Counted from the first letter of the stretch, positions 33,982-46,180 are shown. The stretch: 64,000 nucleotides of DNA from Aphrophora alni (GCA_963513935.1 OY740765.1:149817830-149881829); one strand, 5' to 3'. Numbers and translations are program-made. Notes: generated from the letters alone by a model not told the origin.

Positions 33982-34863
33982 CGAGGGAGGACCCAAAAAT
34001 AATGGAAATTGGGCTGGTGAGAAGAGAGGGGTGGGCAAGGCCGGTCGGCCAGAGAGGGAGTCTCGAGCCACATTGCTACACATCAGTGTGCGATATTTGT
34101 TCGATGTAAGTGGATCAGCTCCTTTACGTGAGAACTTTTTTTGTGAAAGACCTTTTTCCGTTTCGGCGAAAACGTAAAATGGCTGACTGCTGGGAGCAAC
34201 GTGTGGCTGTGAAATTTTGTTTCCTGTTGAGGAAAATGCCGGCGGAAACTCTTGTAATGCTTAAAACAGCTTATGGGGAAGCTACTTTAGTAAAACACAT
34301 GTCTACGAGTGGTTTCAGTGTTTTTAAAAATGGAGAAAGATTGATTGATGACCAGCTTTGTTCTGGGCGCCCTTCAACGTCAAGAACTGACGACAACGTT
34401 GAGAAAATCAACACTCTGGTTCGTGAAACCGCCGTCGAATCATTGATCAATTAGGTGTGATGATCAATCCAAAGGATTTTATCGGAGGATTTGTTTATCA
34501 TACCTGTTTCGAAGCCTGTCTGAGAAGCAGTTTTTGACGAAAAATGGTATGACACCCATTGCTCATCCCCTCCTATTCACCGGATCTCGCTCCCTGCGAC
34601 TTTTTTTTGTTCCTCCGACTCAAAAGGGATATGAAAGGTAAACATTTTGAGACTGTGGAAGAGGTAAAACAAAAATCGCTGGATGGACTAAAGAACATTC
34701 CATTAAGTGAATATCAACAATTTTTTGAACAATGGAAGAAATGATTAGAGAATTGTGTTGCAGTCAATGGTAATTACTTTGAAGGTGACCAAAATTTGGC
34801 GAAAAAATATTGAAAAATAAAGGAGTTATGACCAAATTCCCGTTTTATTGGGTCCCCCCTTCG
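33982..34863 (+). mobile_element. mariner element, internally deleted, 882 bp
   Basis: Inverted ends: CGAGGGAGGACCCAAAAATA at 33982 and, read inward from the right, CGAAGGGGGGACCCAATAAA ending at 34863; both sides have TA (33980-33981 and 34864-34865). Beyond the tips the ends stay similar (GGAAATTGG against GGGAATTTGG). The transposase inside lacks its middle. TIR identity around 75-80 percent by eye suggests an old copy. Confidence 0.85.
34179..34832 (+). pseudogene. mariner transposase with central deletion
   Basis: ATG at 34179 opens MADCWEQRVAVKFCFLLRKM, PAETLVMLKTAYGEA, a helix-turn-helix region, then RSGRPSTS-like SGRPSTSRTDDNVEKI, the usual mariner linker; stop at 34452-34454. Two catalytic Asp regions are missing. 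From 34560 a second frame reads SYSPDLAPCDFFLFLRLKRD, containing the third catalytic Asp of the mariner (DD34D) motif, KGKHFETVEEV, then after a stop NCVAVNGNYFEGD. The linker and C-terminal motif identify the mariner family; the deletion of roughly half the gene makes it inactive. Confidence 0.85.
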
Positions 34864-34865
34864 TA

Positions 34866-36660
34866 TATAAGATTGGCCATATGTGATGCTTTACTGCCAA
34901 TCCAAGGCACGCATTTTAACACTTTTTTACTTCTTTCATGATAATAGTTCATTCTGAGTTTCATTTGACCATATATTACTTTACATATATTAATTTTATA
35001 ATTGAAATACGTTTGTTAAAGACATTCTTGACAATACCGATGTCCACGAGTCATCTGCCCGATGTCACACTTAAAACTATCAAAAGGAAGGTTAATCCCC
35101 GTCAAGAACTTGTACATGTTTTATTTTAATTATAATATACACTTTTATACATGGAAAAATAAAAGAATTGAAAGGATAGTCATCCATATAGTAAATGTGA
35201 TGTGGATCAAAGCCGTAATGCCTAGCACATCTGATAAATTTTTAGGCAAAGATACTAGATTCAGTTCGTTCCCCAGTATGTTGTTATGAATGAACTTACT
35301 GGAGTTGAACGAGACCAATTTGTGTTGAGGATATGAGATATAATCACAAAACTAGGAAGGACATGGTGTGTGAAGGGCTTGATCCAAGGATGCCCTGCTG
35401 TTGCATGGAAATTTCCTTTGTAACTCTTTGTCACTGGGACTTCAATAAAATGTACACACTGCTGCTATGCTTTGGATATCATTGTATGATATGAGCTGGA
35501 CCTCACAACCTCTTGATAATGTTCCTGTTGAATGCTGTAATGGCAGAAAGTCTTGGGCTGACAGTCGTCAATTAACTTTTTTCGCGTCAATGTCCTGATG
35601 GAGTCCCCATTTGTAGCCACTATGGTTGGTTTTATGGATATTGTGCAGATGTAATTTTCCCATTACAGCAGCATATACACGTACTTGTACAATTTCCAGG
35701 TCATAGAGCGATGTTGAATTGGAATTCTAATGGTAGAGATCACAAAAGAACTCCTTATTTTGCATGAGGTAATAGGATAGGGGTAGTATAAGTGCAAGTC
35801 TTCTTTAGGAATGACTAATGACCATTGCATAGTATGTAAGCGTGATTCATGAATGTTGCCAGCATGCTATCAATATCAATGAGTTCTGCAGGAGAATGGT
35901 TAAGGAAAACAGGACCACACAACAGAAGTGAGAAAGCTTCAAGTGTATTCTGTTCTTGTGTTAATATCATATAGATCAGCCTATACAAAGAGAGTATGAT
36001 TGATCTAAACTAAACTACTTGTCACAACATTGTTTTCGCTCTGGGTTAGATAGATATAAAATCCATGTAATTAAATTAAGTGATCAAACCATTATTGTGT
36101 ATTAAAACCATTATATTATTTTAAATCATTAAATAACCACTGTACTAAAATATGCATCAAATTGTCATTAATATTGTAATGATTATATTAAAAGTATAGT
36201 TAACTAACAAGTAAAGTAGTAACAAATGGTGCATTGGTCGTTCTGTAACAAATAAACATGTTAGTTGTATAACAAATGGTACATCGGCCACGTTTTAATT
36301 TTTACTAAAATTTTGTTACCGGTACTTAGCAAAAAATCAAAAAAAAAACAACTTTAAATAAAGTAGATGCCATATAATAAATGAATTTTTATAAATTTCA
36401 AGCATGGGTTTTGGAATTAAATAATTAAAATTTCTACCTCATCGGACGTAATATTGTAAAATACCATCGTACATTGCAAGATTACCACATCTAGTATAAA
36501 TTATTTTCAATACTTCGTATACATAAAGATAATTTAAATAAAGTATTGGAATGTGTTTAAAAGTGGAAGATAAGGCACAACTTTGCTTTTAAACTAATTA
36601 CTGTTGTTTTTAGCAACATGTTCACAGCCTTGGCTCCACCACACACAAATACCAAATTGT
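34866..36660. other. Intron sequence, partly coding-like, unassigned
   Basis: 35040-35960 is less AT-rich than its neighbours (for example GGACTTCAATAAAATG, TGGAGTCCCCATTTGTAGCC) and looks like decayed coding DNA, but on neither strand did I find a motif I can name. By position it would be the pol region of the LTR element if the 36664 block is its 3' LTR. 35980-36660 is plain AT-rich sequence. Confidence 0.3.
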
Positions 36661-36663
36661 AAT

Positions 36664-36962
36664 TGTAACGTTTCACAATTTTGGATCTCAAATTTGTGTT
36701 CATATTTGATTTAATGTATGAAGTAAACAATATACAACAATGGAAATCCCGTATTGACGAGTTTCCGAAATTCGTTAATGTTATAGAACCATGTGTAAAT
36801 GAGTTGTATGAATGAAGTTTGTAAATAATTGAATAATAGATGTATAGTTTTAATAATATAATTGTAAACTTTTTATAATAACTAAATAATTTTAAGAAAG
36901 AATTGTTATCCCCAAAATTGAAACGTATTAAGAGTCAGTGCAATGCGTTTGTCCGCCGATAT
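36664..36962 (+). mobile_element. Start of a second LTR (likely 3' LTR)
   Basis: Same orientation as 29168-29473: TGTAACGTTTCAC, TTCGTTAATGTTATAGAACC, ATGTGTAAATGAGTTGTATG, AATAATAGATGTATAGTTT and GTGC near a final CCGCCGATA. The 20-odd bases around TTAATGTTATAGAACCATG are unchanged between copies. After 36962 the two LTRs diverge or this one is truncated; its 3' tip was not found. Confidence 0.6.
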
Positions 36963-38490
36963 GTTTCATCAGATTGTTTCTAATTGGTCCATTAATTCAA
37001 CCAATGCCAATATTTTGAGGTTGGAAGGGATTAGTTCAATTTTTGAGAGGAAACAAGCTCTCGTATCGTTGGCGGAGGAAGTCACATTTTGCTTTTTCTC
37101 CGTCAAACAGAACTTCTTATTAGGCTGATTGTCTCAGACCAGAATTCGCTTTGATTCAAGAGAGTGATGAATAAACAAGGAGCTATTCAGTAAAAAAACG
37201 GTTTTGATTTGAATTTAAGTAAATTTAGTGATTAGCGTCTGTGGTATAAAACGCCTATGTTAAAACTTTTATAACCTAAAGTATCTCAAAGACAAATTAT
37301 TTGAAATTATTTCTGAATATACTAATTGAAAGAATATAATAGATAAATATTTCAATTTGTTATCAAAATACATAAAATTGAGAAATTTAATTTATTTGTC
37401 ATTGGACAACTTTATGTGTTCCCCATAGAAGGACAATCAGATGGATTGAGTTAAATTTTGTATTAATAAACATTGACTATTTGCTATAATAAACTTTTAA
37501 AAGAAAAGTGAAAAGACTTTGAACATTAGCCTATATTTTAGGCTAAGTCATTGTATGTAAGTGTATTATATATTATGTTTTTGTTATTTTAGGAGCATCT
37601 TCAATTAGACTCATATTTTCTATTATATTGAATGATGAATAACTATCAATCAATGTATGTTTACGTATGTACTTTCAGGAAAGATGGAGAGATACCTAAA
37701 AAATATTAAATTTGTGTCTTTCTAAAACTATGGTTTGGTTTGTGATTCAAGTACATTTTATTAGGAACCACGATAACAAAATTTTTATTAAGTGTCATTC
37801 ACAGAATGACGCCGAACAAACATTAAATTTAAACCCTTTTTATTTCAGATTTTTAATAAAGTGTAAATTATTAGCCTATATAATAGACTGAACAAGAGCA
37901 AAATACAAAAAAATTAAAATAGATTTTGGACGCAAATAAAATTTCTTTAAAAATTCAGTTTTATAATAGTTCTTCCAACTTAGTTTCTAGGTTAATCATA
38001 ATATTGAAATATTTCAAATTTTCAACCTGATGACTTTTTAAACACTTTTGAAGACAGGCACTAGACAATCACTTTAGTTATAAGTCAGAGGTTCTAAGAA
38101 TGAACTTACCTTTTTAATAGATAAAGAATTTTGTTTTCAGACTAAGTCTAATTGACTTCTGTCAACAAATATTTAAGTTTATTTAGGTATCTCAGAATTT
38201 TAAAATACAATTGTGATAATTATTAGCAACATATGATATAGCATTGTTGTTAGGGAAGGCTGTTAGAATTCCTTGACATAACTAAGCATGAATTAGCAAT
38301 AATAAAGACCCAGAATAAATTAGGAAGCCAACAGAAAATAATGCAAGGAAGTGGCAGGGTGGAAATTACTTTGAAACTAAATATTGAGAAGGAGCTGGCT
38401 GCTGTCTTGGAAAGAGGCACAGGACAGAAAACACTGAGGTTTTGTCAAGGCCCTATCTAGAAATAACTTACATGTGGAATTTATGATTTC
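36963..38490. other. AFMID intron 2, AT-rich, nothing recognised
   Basis: May include the decayed remainder of the 3' LTR up to about 37700. A short A/G-rich patch precedes exon 3 (38325-38450). Confidence 0.4.
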
Positions 38491-38492
38491 AG

Positions 38493-38627
38493 ATGCTCCA
38501 GTGTTTGTCTATCTTCATGGAGGATATTGGCAAGACCTGGACAAGATGATCTCCAGTTTCTGTGTAACACCACTGTGGCAGTCAGGGATAAGAGTTATTG
38601 TACCAGATTATGATTTGACACCATCAG
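38493..38627 (+). CDS. AFMID: AFMID exon 3, oxyanion-hole exon
   Basis: Acceptor tttcag ends at 38492 and donor GTTAGT starts at 38628; phase 1 in and out. It encodes DAPVFVYLHGGYWQDLDKMI, SSFCVTPLWQSGIRVIVPDY and DLTPS. HGGYW is the HGGxW oxyanion-hole motif of kynurenine formamidases and related alpha/beta-hydrolases; FFLFFHGGYWQSGSK is the human counterpart. The following G-x-x-V-I-V-x-x-Y is the next beta strand. This is the most diagnostic exon with the one at 57761. It contains no stop or frameshift. Confidence 0.93.
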
Positions 38628-38857
38628 GTTAGTTTTGATTATTGTAGGAGCCTTATTGAGAAATTGTTTACAAAGAAACTCTTGGCTTTTTTTACAATTT
38701 AAAAAATGTTTTTAATACCTTATTTCTCAATAATAAAATAAGTTTTCAGCACAGAGCTAATTTTTTTCACAGGGAAAACATAATTTCAACTTTTGTAGGT
38801 CAAGGTCCATTAAGTGAGTTACGTCTTAAAATATGCGAAATTTTACCTTACAAGGAT

Positions 38858-38876
38858 AAGTAAGGTGGCTATAGGC

Positions 38877-38939
<63 letters not shown>

Positions 38940-38951
38940 GCCACCTTACTT
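38858..38951. repeat. 16-bp perfect inverted repeat enclosing CT/TA microsatellite
   Basis: AAGTAAGGTGGCTATA (38858-38873) and TATAGCCACCTTACTT (38936-38951) are exact reverse complements. Between them lie GGCC, a (TC)n run (38880-38920) and an (AT)n run (38921-38939). The structure can fold into a stem with the microsatellite as loop. Confidence 0.85.
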
Positions 38952-39910
38952 AATCTATGCATAAATTTGTAAAAAAAAAGAAGAAATTGTGCATTATTTC
39001 CCAAGCGGTCACCCATCCAAGTACTAACTTCGATCGATGTTGCTTGACTTTGGTGACATATAAATGCATTGAATTCTATGGTTTTGAAATTGCAATTTTT
39101 CTGTGAAAAAATTGGCTCTGCTTTGAAAACTTATTTTATTATTAACAAATAAGGTATGTAAAGACATGACTTTTTTGTAAACAATTACCGCCTTATTGAT
39201 TAAACTTTACATCAAACTTTAACACCTCTTAAACTGCTTGTCAGATTGAACATTTTGTAAGCACTATATTTTGGGTCAAATATTTTGGTATCAGTACCTA
39301 TGTCAAGAATTAAACAATTTTCTGTATCCATTACAAAAATGTATATATCTGTCATAGAAATGAAAGTTTGTATTTTTATCCAAGATAAACAAAATTTTTA
39401 GAATTTAGTTTTGAAGACACATGTAATAAAAGGCAAATATACATTGAAGCATATATATTTGCTTCTATTTTTGAGAAATTATTAAAATACATACCTTATT
39501 ATGTACAATTCACATCCTATTGATTATGGCATTTGTCCCAACACTATTTTCAATGCACCAAATTAATTATTTATGTAAGAAAACAAGAAATATGGACATA
39601 TAGATTGCACTCTGCACTCTGCAGTAGTTAGTATAGAGCCTTCCCTCTATAGACTTGCTTGTGACGCTTGTGTATTTGTATTTATTTACATCGCGAATCA
39701 AGTTTTGTGACATGCCTTTTAGATATGCTTCGTTGTTTGACTATGCAATAACATTCAGTATAATTTAATGTTACAACAGTCGGTACTCAATGCAAGGTAG
39801 AGGGATGTTATACTGGTGGTATAAATTGTATAACTTACTTACCTCATTGATTTTAATAATTACTGATAGAGTTAATATCCATACATAAAACAGTTTTGAT
39901 GATACATATT

Positions 39911-39913
<3 letters not shown>

Positions 39914-39976
<63 letters not shown>
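39914..39976. repeat. (TA)n microsatellite
   Basis: About 60 bp of pure TA, followed shortly by ACAGAGTGAATTTAAG (40001), a junction like that at 10049. Confidence 0.9.
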
Positions 39977-39982
<6 letters not shown>

Positions 39983-40428
39983 TGTTATGCAAGCATATAT
40001 ACAGAGTGAATTTAAGTATGGAATTGGCTTTATAATGCATAAACGAGAGATACTTGGAGGACTAAACAAATTCAGATCTACCGGTACATAGTTTCAAAAA
40101 TTATACTTTTTTAGGTTTTACATTTTTGTCCGCCATATTGAATCAAACTTTTTTTTTTTTTAAACAGGAAGATAGACACGTGGTCCATGATTTCCATATA
40201 ATTTTTAGAAGAAAAATGATGGTGAAAGCTTTTTACGATAAATAATGCCTTCATTTTTAAGTTATAAGAATTGAAAGTTGCAATAACAGAAAAATCGCCT
40301 CATAAAAGATGGTAAAATGCCCCTTTGAAACTTTAAAAATATTGTGTTTTTCCTGCAAAATACATCCAATAACAAACCAGAAAACAATTTTGAATCACTA
40401 CAACTTAAGTCTTTAATTTTGTTTTGTA

Positions 40429-40430
<2 letters not shown>

Positions 40431-40498
<68 letters not shown>
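40431..40498. repeat. (TC)n microsatellite
   Basis: Pure TC run of 68 bp. Frames across it (Ser/Leu, Arg/Glu) are artefacts. Confidence 0.95.
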
Positions 40499-40500
<2 letters not shown>

Positions 40501-40869
40501 AAATAAAGCAGATAGCTCTGTCATTTTGGCATGCTTGCCAGTCAGAACTACTCTTTTTGTTAAGTGTAGAGATACAGGAGGAAACATTATAAAATCAAGT
40601 ATATTTATTTCAATGTATTAGCATGTTTTATCTTAAATTGTGTATGTGTTACAACAGTTTTTAATAAATGTAAAATAAACAAATAATTCATCTATGCCCA
40701 TCCCAAACTTGAGTTTATAACTAGTGTTACAAGGAATAATATAAACAGAAGCATCATCACTAGTAGCTGCAGAATGTTAAAACACCTACAAAATGGGGTT
40801 ATAAAATACCAGACTGAATCAACAAATCTCAGCTATGAAGTTTATTATGCACCCTTATCCACAGGTGAA

Positions 40870-41240
40870 CTCAATTCAATCACAAGGTATTTGAAAAACC
40901 ATGAAATACTTTGGATGATGGTCCTGTTCTCCTTTCTCTCCACCTTTCCACAGAGCACCTAAGGACTTTTTTTTTCTGCACAAAGCTGAGCAGTCGAATA
41001 TTATGTATTGAGTTATTTCTCTTAGCTTCATCATATATCCTACACAGAAGATCTGGTACATGACACCCCATGATTAGGGAAGTTCCATTGACCAGTCAAC
41101 AATCCAACCACTTTCCATAGGTCTGTCCTGTAAGGGCTTCCTCTGTATTGAGTCTACAATGACCCTTGGGAATATTACATGACACTATATATTTCCCCCT
41201 TAGACTGTACATTGCCTTCAGTTCTTTCTTAAGTCTTTCA
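40870..41240 (-). pseudogene. LINE C-terminal fragment (RNase H end and Cys/His region)
   Basis: On the minus strand the text runs from an LTGQWNFPNHGV-like segment (about 41100-41070) through YQIFCVGYMMKLREITQYII and FDCSALCRKKKSLGALW (about 41060-40950). This corresponds to the LLTGH-x-x-L-x-x-HL...C-x-x-C-x-x-x-x-E-(T/S)-x-x-H-(I/L)-(L/I)-x-x-C-x-x-L-x-x-x-R segment at the C-terminus of Jockey/R1-type LINE proteins; the CxxC and final C are partly kept in alternating frames (DLLCRIYDEA; FDCSAL). Frameshifts and stops show it is dead. Upstream parts were not found. Confidence 0.5.
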
Positions 41241-41249
41241 ATTCTCTAA

Positions 41250-43210
41250 CTATCCCCAGTGATTTCAAAATGTCCTTCAACAAAACTCATTTAATTACTT
41301 ACGACATTCTGATATATAAAATTATTTTAATTTAACATCATTTTCTCTAAGTCAGTATCCGAAACGAAGTTTTTCTAGAAGAAGAAATTATGCGACTTTA
41401 TCTCATAGTGTCCTGAATAAGAGTGTCTTGCCTCACATCGTTTTCTGTGGCGCTTGGATTTTCTTCTTTTTTCAGTTATGCCAGTTTGTGGCTTTTATTT
41501 CCCTTACTTTCTCTTTTGTTTTTCTAATTATTATATTTAATTTTCATTCTAGAATTTTTTCCTTATTTTTACCAGATTCCTGGTTTGATTTACTTTTAGT
41601 TATTCACAAATTATTTATTATTATTTATATTTTTAATTAATCCAATTATTTATTCGATGTGTTATTAGTTGGTAGTGTTAATTGTAGTGGAGTGGTTTTT
41701 TACAACTTCTGTATCTAGAAAGGTGACTTTTGAGTTTTGCTGGTTTAAAACTGAAATGTTGTAATATTTGCATCTTTTCACAGATTTCCTTTAACTTTGG
41801 TTTCCCCTCGATGGAATTCAGTTCAGAAAAGCATGTTGTGTTCCTCCTGTCTCCAGAATAGCTATGCAACTTGAATGGTAGTTGTATCTTCTTTAGTTTC
41901 TGAGTTACAGTAGTTTGAAGTTTCCTTTATTTTTCCATATCAATTTCCACCATTTTACAGTTTTCCGCACTTTTACTTCTCAAGTTTCTTTTGCTTTGCT
42001 CTAGATAGTACTATCCGTTATAAGTTCTTTTCTATCTTATTTCTTGGCGAAGTTATTTCCACATATGTATTTTGGATTTTCCCTATTTGTGTTAATTATT
42101 TTTAATTACCTTATTAATTGATTAGAATTATTTCTCAATGGGTTTTTCAATATGTATATACTTCATATTATCTTATTGTAACAATATTATCTCTATTTTA
42201 GCATACTTAAGATTTTTAAGGGACCTGGCAGTTTTTAAGTTAAAAAAAAAGTTTATGTCTCATAAACTATTCATCATATTTTTGTGAAACTTTAACATGT
42301 TATTTACCTTTAAAAGCTTATTAAATGATGATAATTAAATTTTACTATTCACTTTGTTTACATACTTTATTCTTTGAAAAACTCCACAAGAATGACTTTC
42401 TTCTACCATTTTGTACCATAAGTTATTAATTTTTCAAAAATGTTATTTCTCAATCTTTATAAATATTTCCCTTTTAATCTATAAATATCTGTTTTTAAAT
42501 TTTATCAAAATTTATTTTTTGTTACGTCATCCTAAGTGTCATAACTTCTGATTCTATAACAATTTATAAAATTTCCTTTAACAATCTTGGTTAACTATGA
42601 TTCCTTAACACACTAAGTATATCAAATCAACTATTAATTAAAAAGTATAAATCCCATTTTTTATTAGATTCTTGTCAATACAACATACCTAAAAATAAAC
42701 TCCTCTACTTAATTCTTTCACCTTCAAAACTGTTGAGGAACTTAGAATATTTTTAGCTCGGTTTTACTGAAAATTCACAAAAGTTGAATTTGAGCAGTTT
42801 AGGCCATTTAAATCCATCTCACCCGGACAAAATATAGACAGTTTAAACGAATTTAGAGCTAATTTGAGACATTTGTTTTTGCTGAGGAGTATACAATTAG
42901 TGGACGTATTTTGTTCATGAATGGTATAGATGTACTGAGTTCAATTAATGTGGTTTTAATTTATTAATAATATTTTAATATCTGTAACATCTAATTGATG
43001 TTATTTATTGTTGTTCAATTAGAATTTGTTTTACTGTATGTAGTTATATATTTCCTGTGTTTTATTTATATTTTGATAATGTGACATTAATATTTTGACA
43101 CTTGTTGGAAAACTTTTTTTTTTTCAACAAGAGATGCTAAATGAAAAAAAAAGTGTTTATCACTATATCTGTATAATAGTAATCATCTATCTCTAACTTA
43201 TTGTAGTATT
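41250..43210. other. AFMID intron 3, AT-rich, nothing recognised
   Basis: Two kilobases without a supported gene. The plus-strand frame at 41428-41640 is a Phe/Ile-rich translation of T-rich DNA. Confidence 0.45.
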
Positions 43211-43218
43211 GTCTATAT
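43211..43218 (+). repeat. Target-site duplication GTCTATAT (left)
   Basis: Identical to 46173-46180 on the other side of the hAT element; 8 bp is the hAT target length. Confidence 0.95.
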
Positions 43219-46172
43219 CAGAGTTTCTCAAAGTGGGGTCCGCGGACCCCTGGGGGTCCGCGAGCTTGTATCAGGGGGTCCGCGGTGCTAGCCTGCTAAA
43301 AAGTAGAAAATAAGTTAAATTCAACCACAACATGTAGTTGGAGTAGATAAATAGCATAGATATATAACTACAATTAGTTAGTTGGCAGTGAGGACAGTTT
43401 GTAGCAGTGACTTTCACTCTTTCAGTTGACACACTGTAGGGAGTATAGGGACTGTACAGATTGAGCGCTGAGAGGGAAGGGGGATGCGCATTGCGCATGC
43501 GCATCTTGGCAACCAAACAAAACATCAACAGTGCTTCTTAACCTCAAAAATACTCTCGCATATTGTCACTCTATGTTTCTTTGACTCGTTGCCGTGGTAA
43601 ATACATTGTAATGTAGTGTTGCGAAGGTTTTTTTCTTTAGTACATTATAATTCCGTTTATGTATTACATTGTGTTTAGTGAAAACGTCAAGTAATCAGTA
43701 ATGGATCGTTGGTTAAACGTACGAATGAAGAGGCAATGCCTGACGGGAGCCCTCCTGACCTTGCTACTCCGACGTGTTCAAAATCCAGTGCCGGTGTAAG
43801 CAAAGCTAAAAATCGCAAGTATTGTGATGAATATTTAAATTTTGGATTTGTTCAGGCTGGTACAGACAGTGAACAAAAACCGCAATTTGTAGTGTGCTTT
43901 GAAATTCTGTCTAATGAATCTATGAAACCTGCTAAGCTGCGTAGGCATTTAGAAACAAAGCACTACGAGTTGTTGAGTAAGTCTATAGAATTGTTTAAAA
44001 TAGAAAGCAATAAGTTGAAAAAATCCAAAACTCAAATTGAAAAAATTGCAACAGGCACTGCAAATGTAAAGGCGACCATGGCATCATATGCCGTTTCCTT
44101 GTTGATTGCTAAATCGGGAAAGCCTTTTAACATCGGAGAAGAGCTAATTATGCCTGCTGCCAAAACTATGTGCAGCATAATGCTGGGTGATTCTGCGGCC
44201 AAAGAAATGGGTTCAATTTCTTTATCCAATGACTCAGTTAAAAGAAGGATCGATGATATGTCAGATAACGTGCATTTTCAATTAGTTACACGTTTGAAAA
44301 CCACCAAAATGTATGCGTTACAATTAGACGAGAGTACAGATTTAACTGACAAATCTCACTTGTTAGCTTTTGTTCGTTACGAATACGAAAAACGTGTCTT
44401 TGAAGACCTGTTGTTTTGTAAAGAGGTTCTTCATAACAACTCAAATGATGTGTTCGAAGCCCTTGATTATTTTGTTAAGGAACATGAACTAGATTGGAAT
44501 AAGTGTGTCGGATTGACTACTGACGGAGCTGGAGCAATGGCTGGTTATAAAACGGGATTGATGGCTCGAGTGATGCGAGTTGCTCCAAATGTCAAATGGA
44601 CTCACTGCTCAATACATCGGGAGGCACTAGCAGTAAAAAAAATGTCACTAGAATTGAAAACTGTATTAATTTGATGAACTTATTAAAATTGTTAACTACA
44701 TAAAGTCACGACCCTTGAACCCGCGCTTTTTTACCTTGCTTTGTCAGGAAATGGGAAGTGACCACGAACAGCTGTTTTTACACACAGAGGTGCGCTGGCT
44801 TTCTCGAGGAAACGTTCTCACGCGTTTTTTCGAACTTGCTGATGAAGTGAGATTATTTTTCTTGGAAACAAAACATGAAAAATTTACTCTACGAGAAAAG
44901 CTTAATGACTTCTCTTGGCTCTGCAAAATTGCGTATTTGGCTGGTATATTTACCCATTTGAATGCTTTAAGCTTGAAGCTACAAGGAGCTGATATCAATG
45001 TATTCCTTGTAGAAGAAGAAATCGAAGCAATGATTGAAAAGCTGAAACTGTGGGCAGGTCGAGTTGCAAAAAAGTCTTACACTGCCTTGCCTGTTTTACA
45101 ACATTTTCTAACGACATCTGAAGAAAGTCTTCCCTCTAAAGTCCAAGACATAATTGTTGAACACATGATAGATTTGTCAAATGCATTGAGAAAGTACTTC
45201 CCTGAACCAGATACCAATAATGACTGGATGAGATACCCATTTAAAAAAAGAGATATTGCTAGTCTTTCAAGCCTCTCTGAAGGTAAGCAAGATGAATTAG
45301 TAGAGTTATCTTGCAGTGGGACTTGGGAAGTTATCTACAAAGAAGAAAATGATTTATGTCATTTTTGGTTTCTTGTCCAGTCTGAATTCAAAGATTTAGC
45401 TAACGAAGCACTCAAACATCTTGTCCCTTTTTGTACAACTTATTTGTGTGAGCAAACATTTTCTACACTTTGTAACATAAAAAGTGTTAAAAGAAATCGA
45501 CTTAAGAATATTGAACCAGCATTGAGGTTGAAGATTTCAACAATTCTCCCCAACACCTTGGATATTATCAAATCGAAGAAACAACTTCATTCGTCCCATT
45601 GATTCATCTGTGAAAACTCAAGAGACGATGACACAATGATTTGTGAAAGGAGACTTGATAAATATTATTTAAAAATATTATAGATAACTATGTTCATAAG
45701 TTACTAGCCTATGTTTTACTTTCTTACTTTTTGTGTAATTAAACACGTTTGAGCATTTCCGTTTTGTCATTTAAAATCCTAATACGTCTTTGTTGTACAA
45801 CTCATATGAAGAATGATATTAGCACTTAAACGAGGATAACAATGTTTTGTTCACAAACACCAATAAGTTCGTTCTTACTAGTAAACCTTTAATAACATTT
45901 GTAAGAACATTTGGAATTTGATAACATTTATTCCTAGGTATTGATTTTTAAATTAATTTTGACTAACACAGCCCAAAATAATAGTGTTAAGTAATGAAAT
46001 AGACAGTAGTTCTAAAACATATATAGAAAACTGAATAAATAATTATATAGAATTCTTGGTAAGTACATATTAGGAAATAAGATTGAAATGTATCATATAA
46101 ATTGGGGGGGTCCGCAAAGTTGGTAAGTTTTCAGGTGGGGGTCCGTGGTGGCCTGGACTTTGAGAACCTCTG
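43219..46172 (+). mobile_element. hAT element, 2954 bp, nearly complete
   Basis: The tips are inverted repeats: CAGAGTTTCTCAAAGTGGGG at 43219 and, read inward from the right, CAGAGGTTCTCAAAGTCCAG ending at 46172. Further in, both ends contain G-rich GGGGGTCCG words (43252, 43264; 46086, 46134). Perfect 8-bp duplications flank it. Inside is one transposase gene with two frame breaks. Short GC-rich palindromic text (GCGCATTGCGCATGCGC, 43486) lies in the leader. The intact duplication and near-open reading frame mark it as the youngest large insertion in the window. Confidence 0.95.
43701..45602 (+). pseudogene. hAT transposase (ZBED5/SCAND3-like group), two frameshifts
   Basis: ATG at 43701 gives MDRWL, the usual start of this group, but the frame then shifts; the main frame continues VKRTNEEAM from about 43712 to a stop at 44672-44674. 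BED-finger region at roughly residues 35-85: YLNFGF, QFVVCFEILSNESMKPAKL and RRHLETKH; the first Cys of the usual CVVC pair is Phe. Core: LQLDESTDLTD (first catalytic Asp), VGLTTDGAGAMAGYK (second), THCSIHREAL (CxxH). After a one-base frameshift at about 44670, KIVNYIKSRPLNPRFF, FHTEVRWLSRG-like LHTEVRWLSRGNVLTR and, at the end, CEQTFSTLCNIKSVKRNRL, the hAT dimerisation region. About 620 residues in all, close to full length. Confidence 0.92.
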
Positions 46173-46180
46173 GTCTATAT
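46173..46180 (+). repeat. Target-site duplication GTCTATAT (right)
   Basis: Identical to 43211-43218. Confidence 0.95.

Noticed and set aside
33879..34177. Frames on both strands at the left end of the mariner element
   Set aside because: They cross the element border and terminal repeat; the real transposase frame starts at 34179.
40344..40592. Open frames on both strands across the TC tract
   Set aside because: Same artefact; repeat translation flanked by AT-rich intron.
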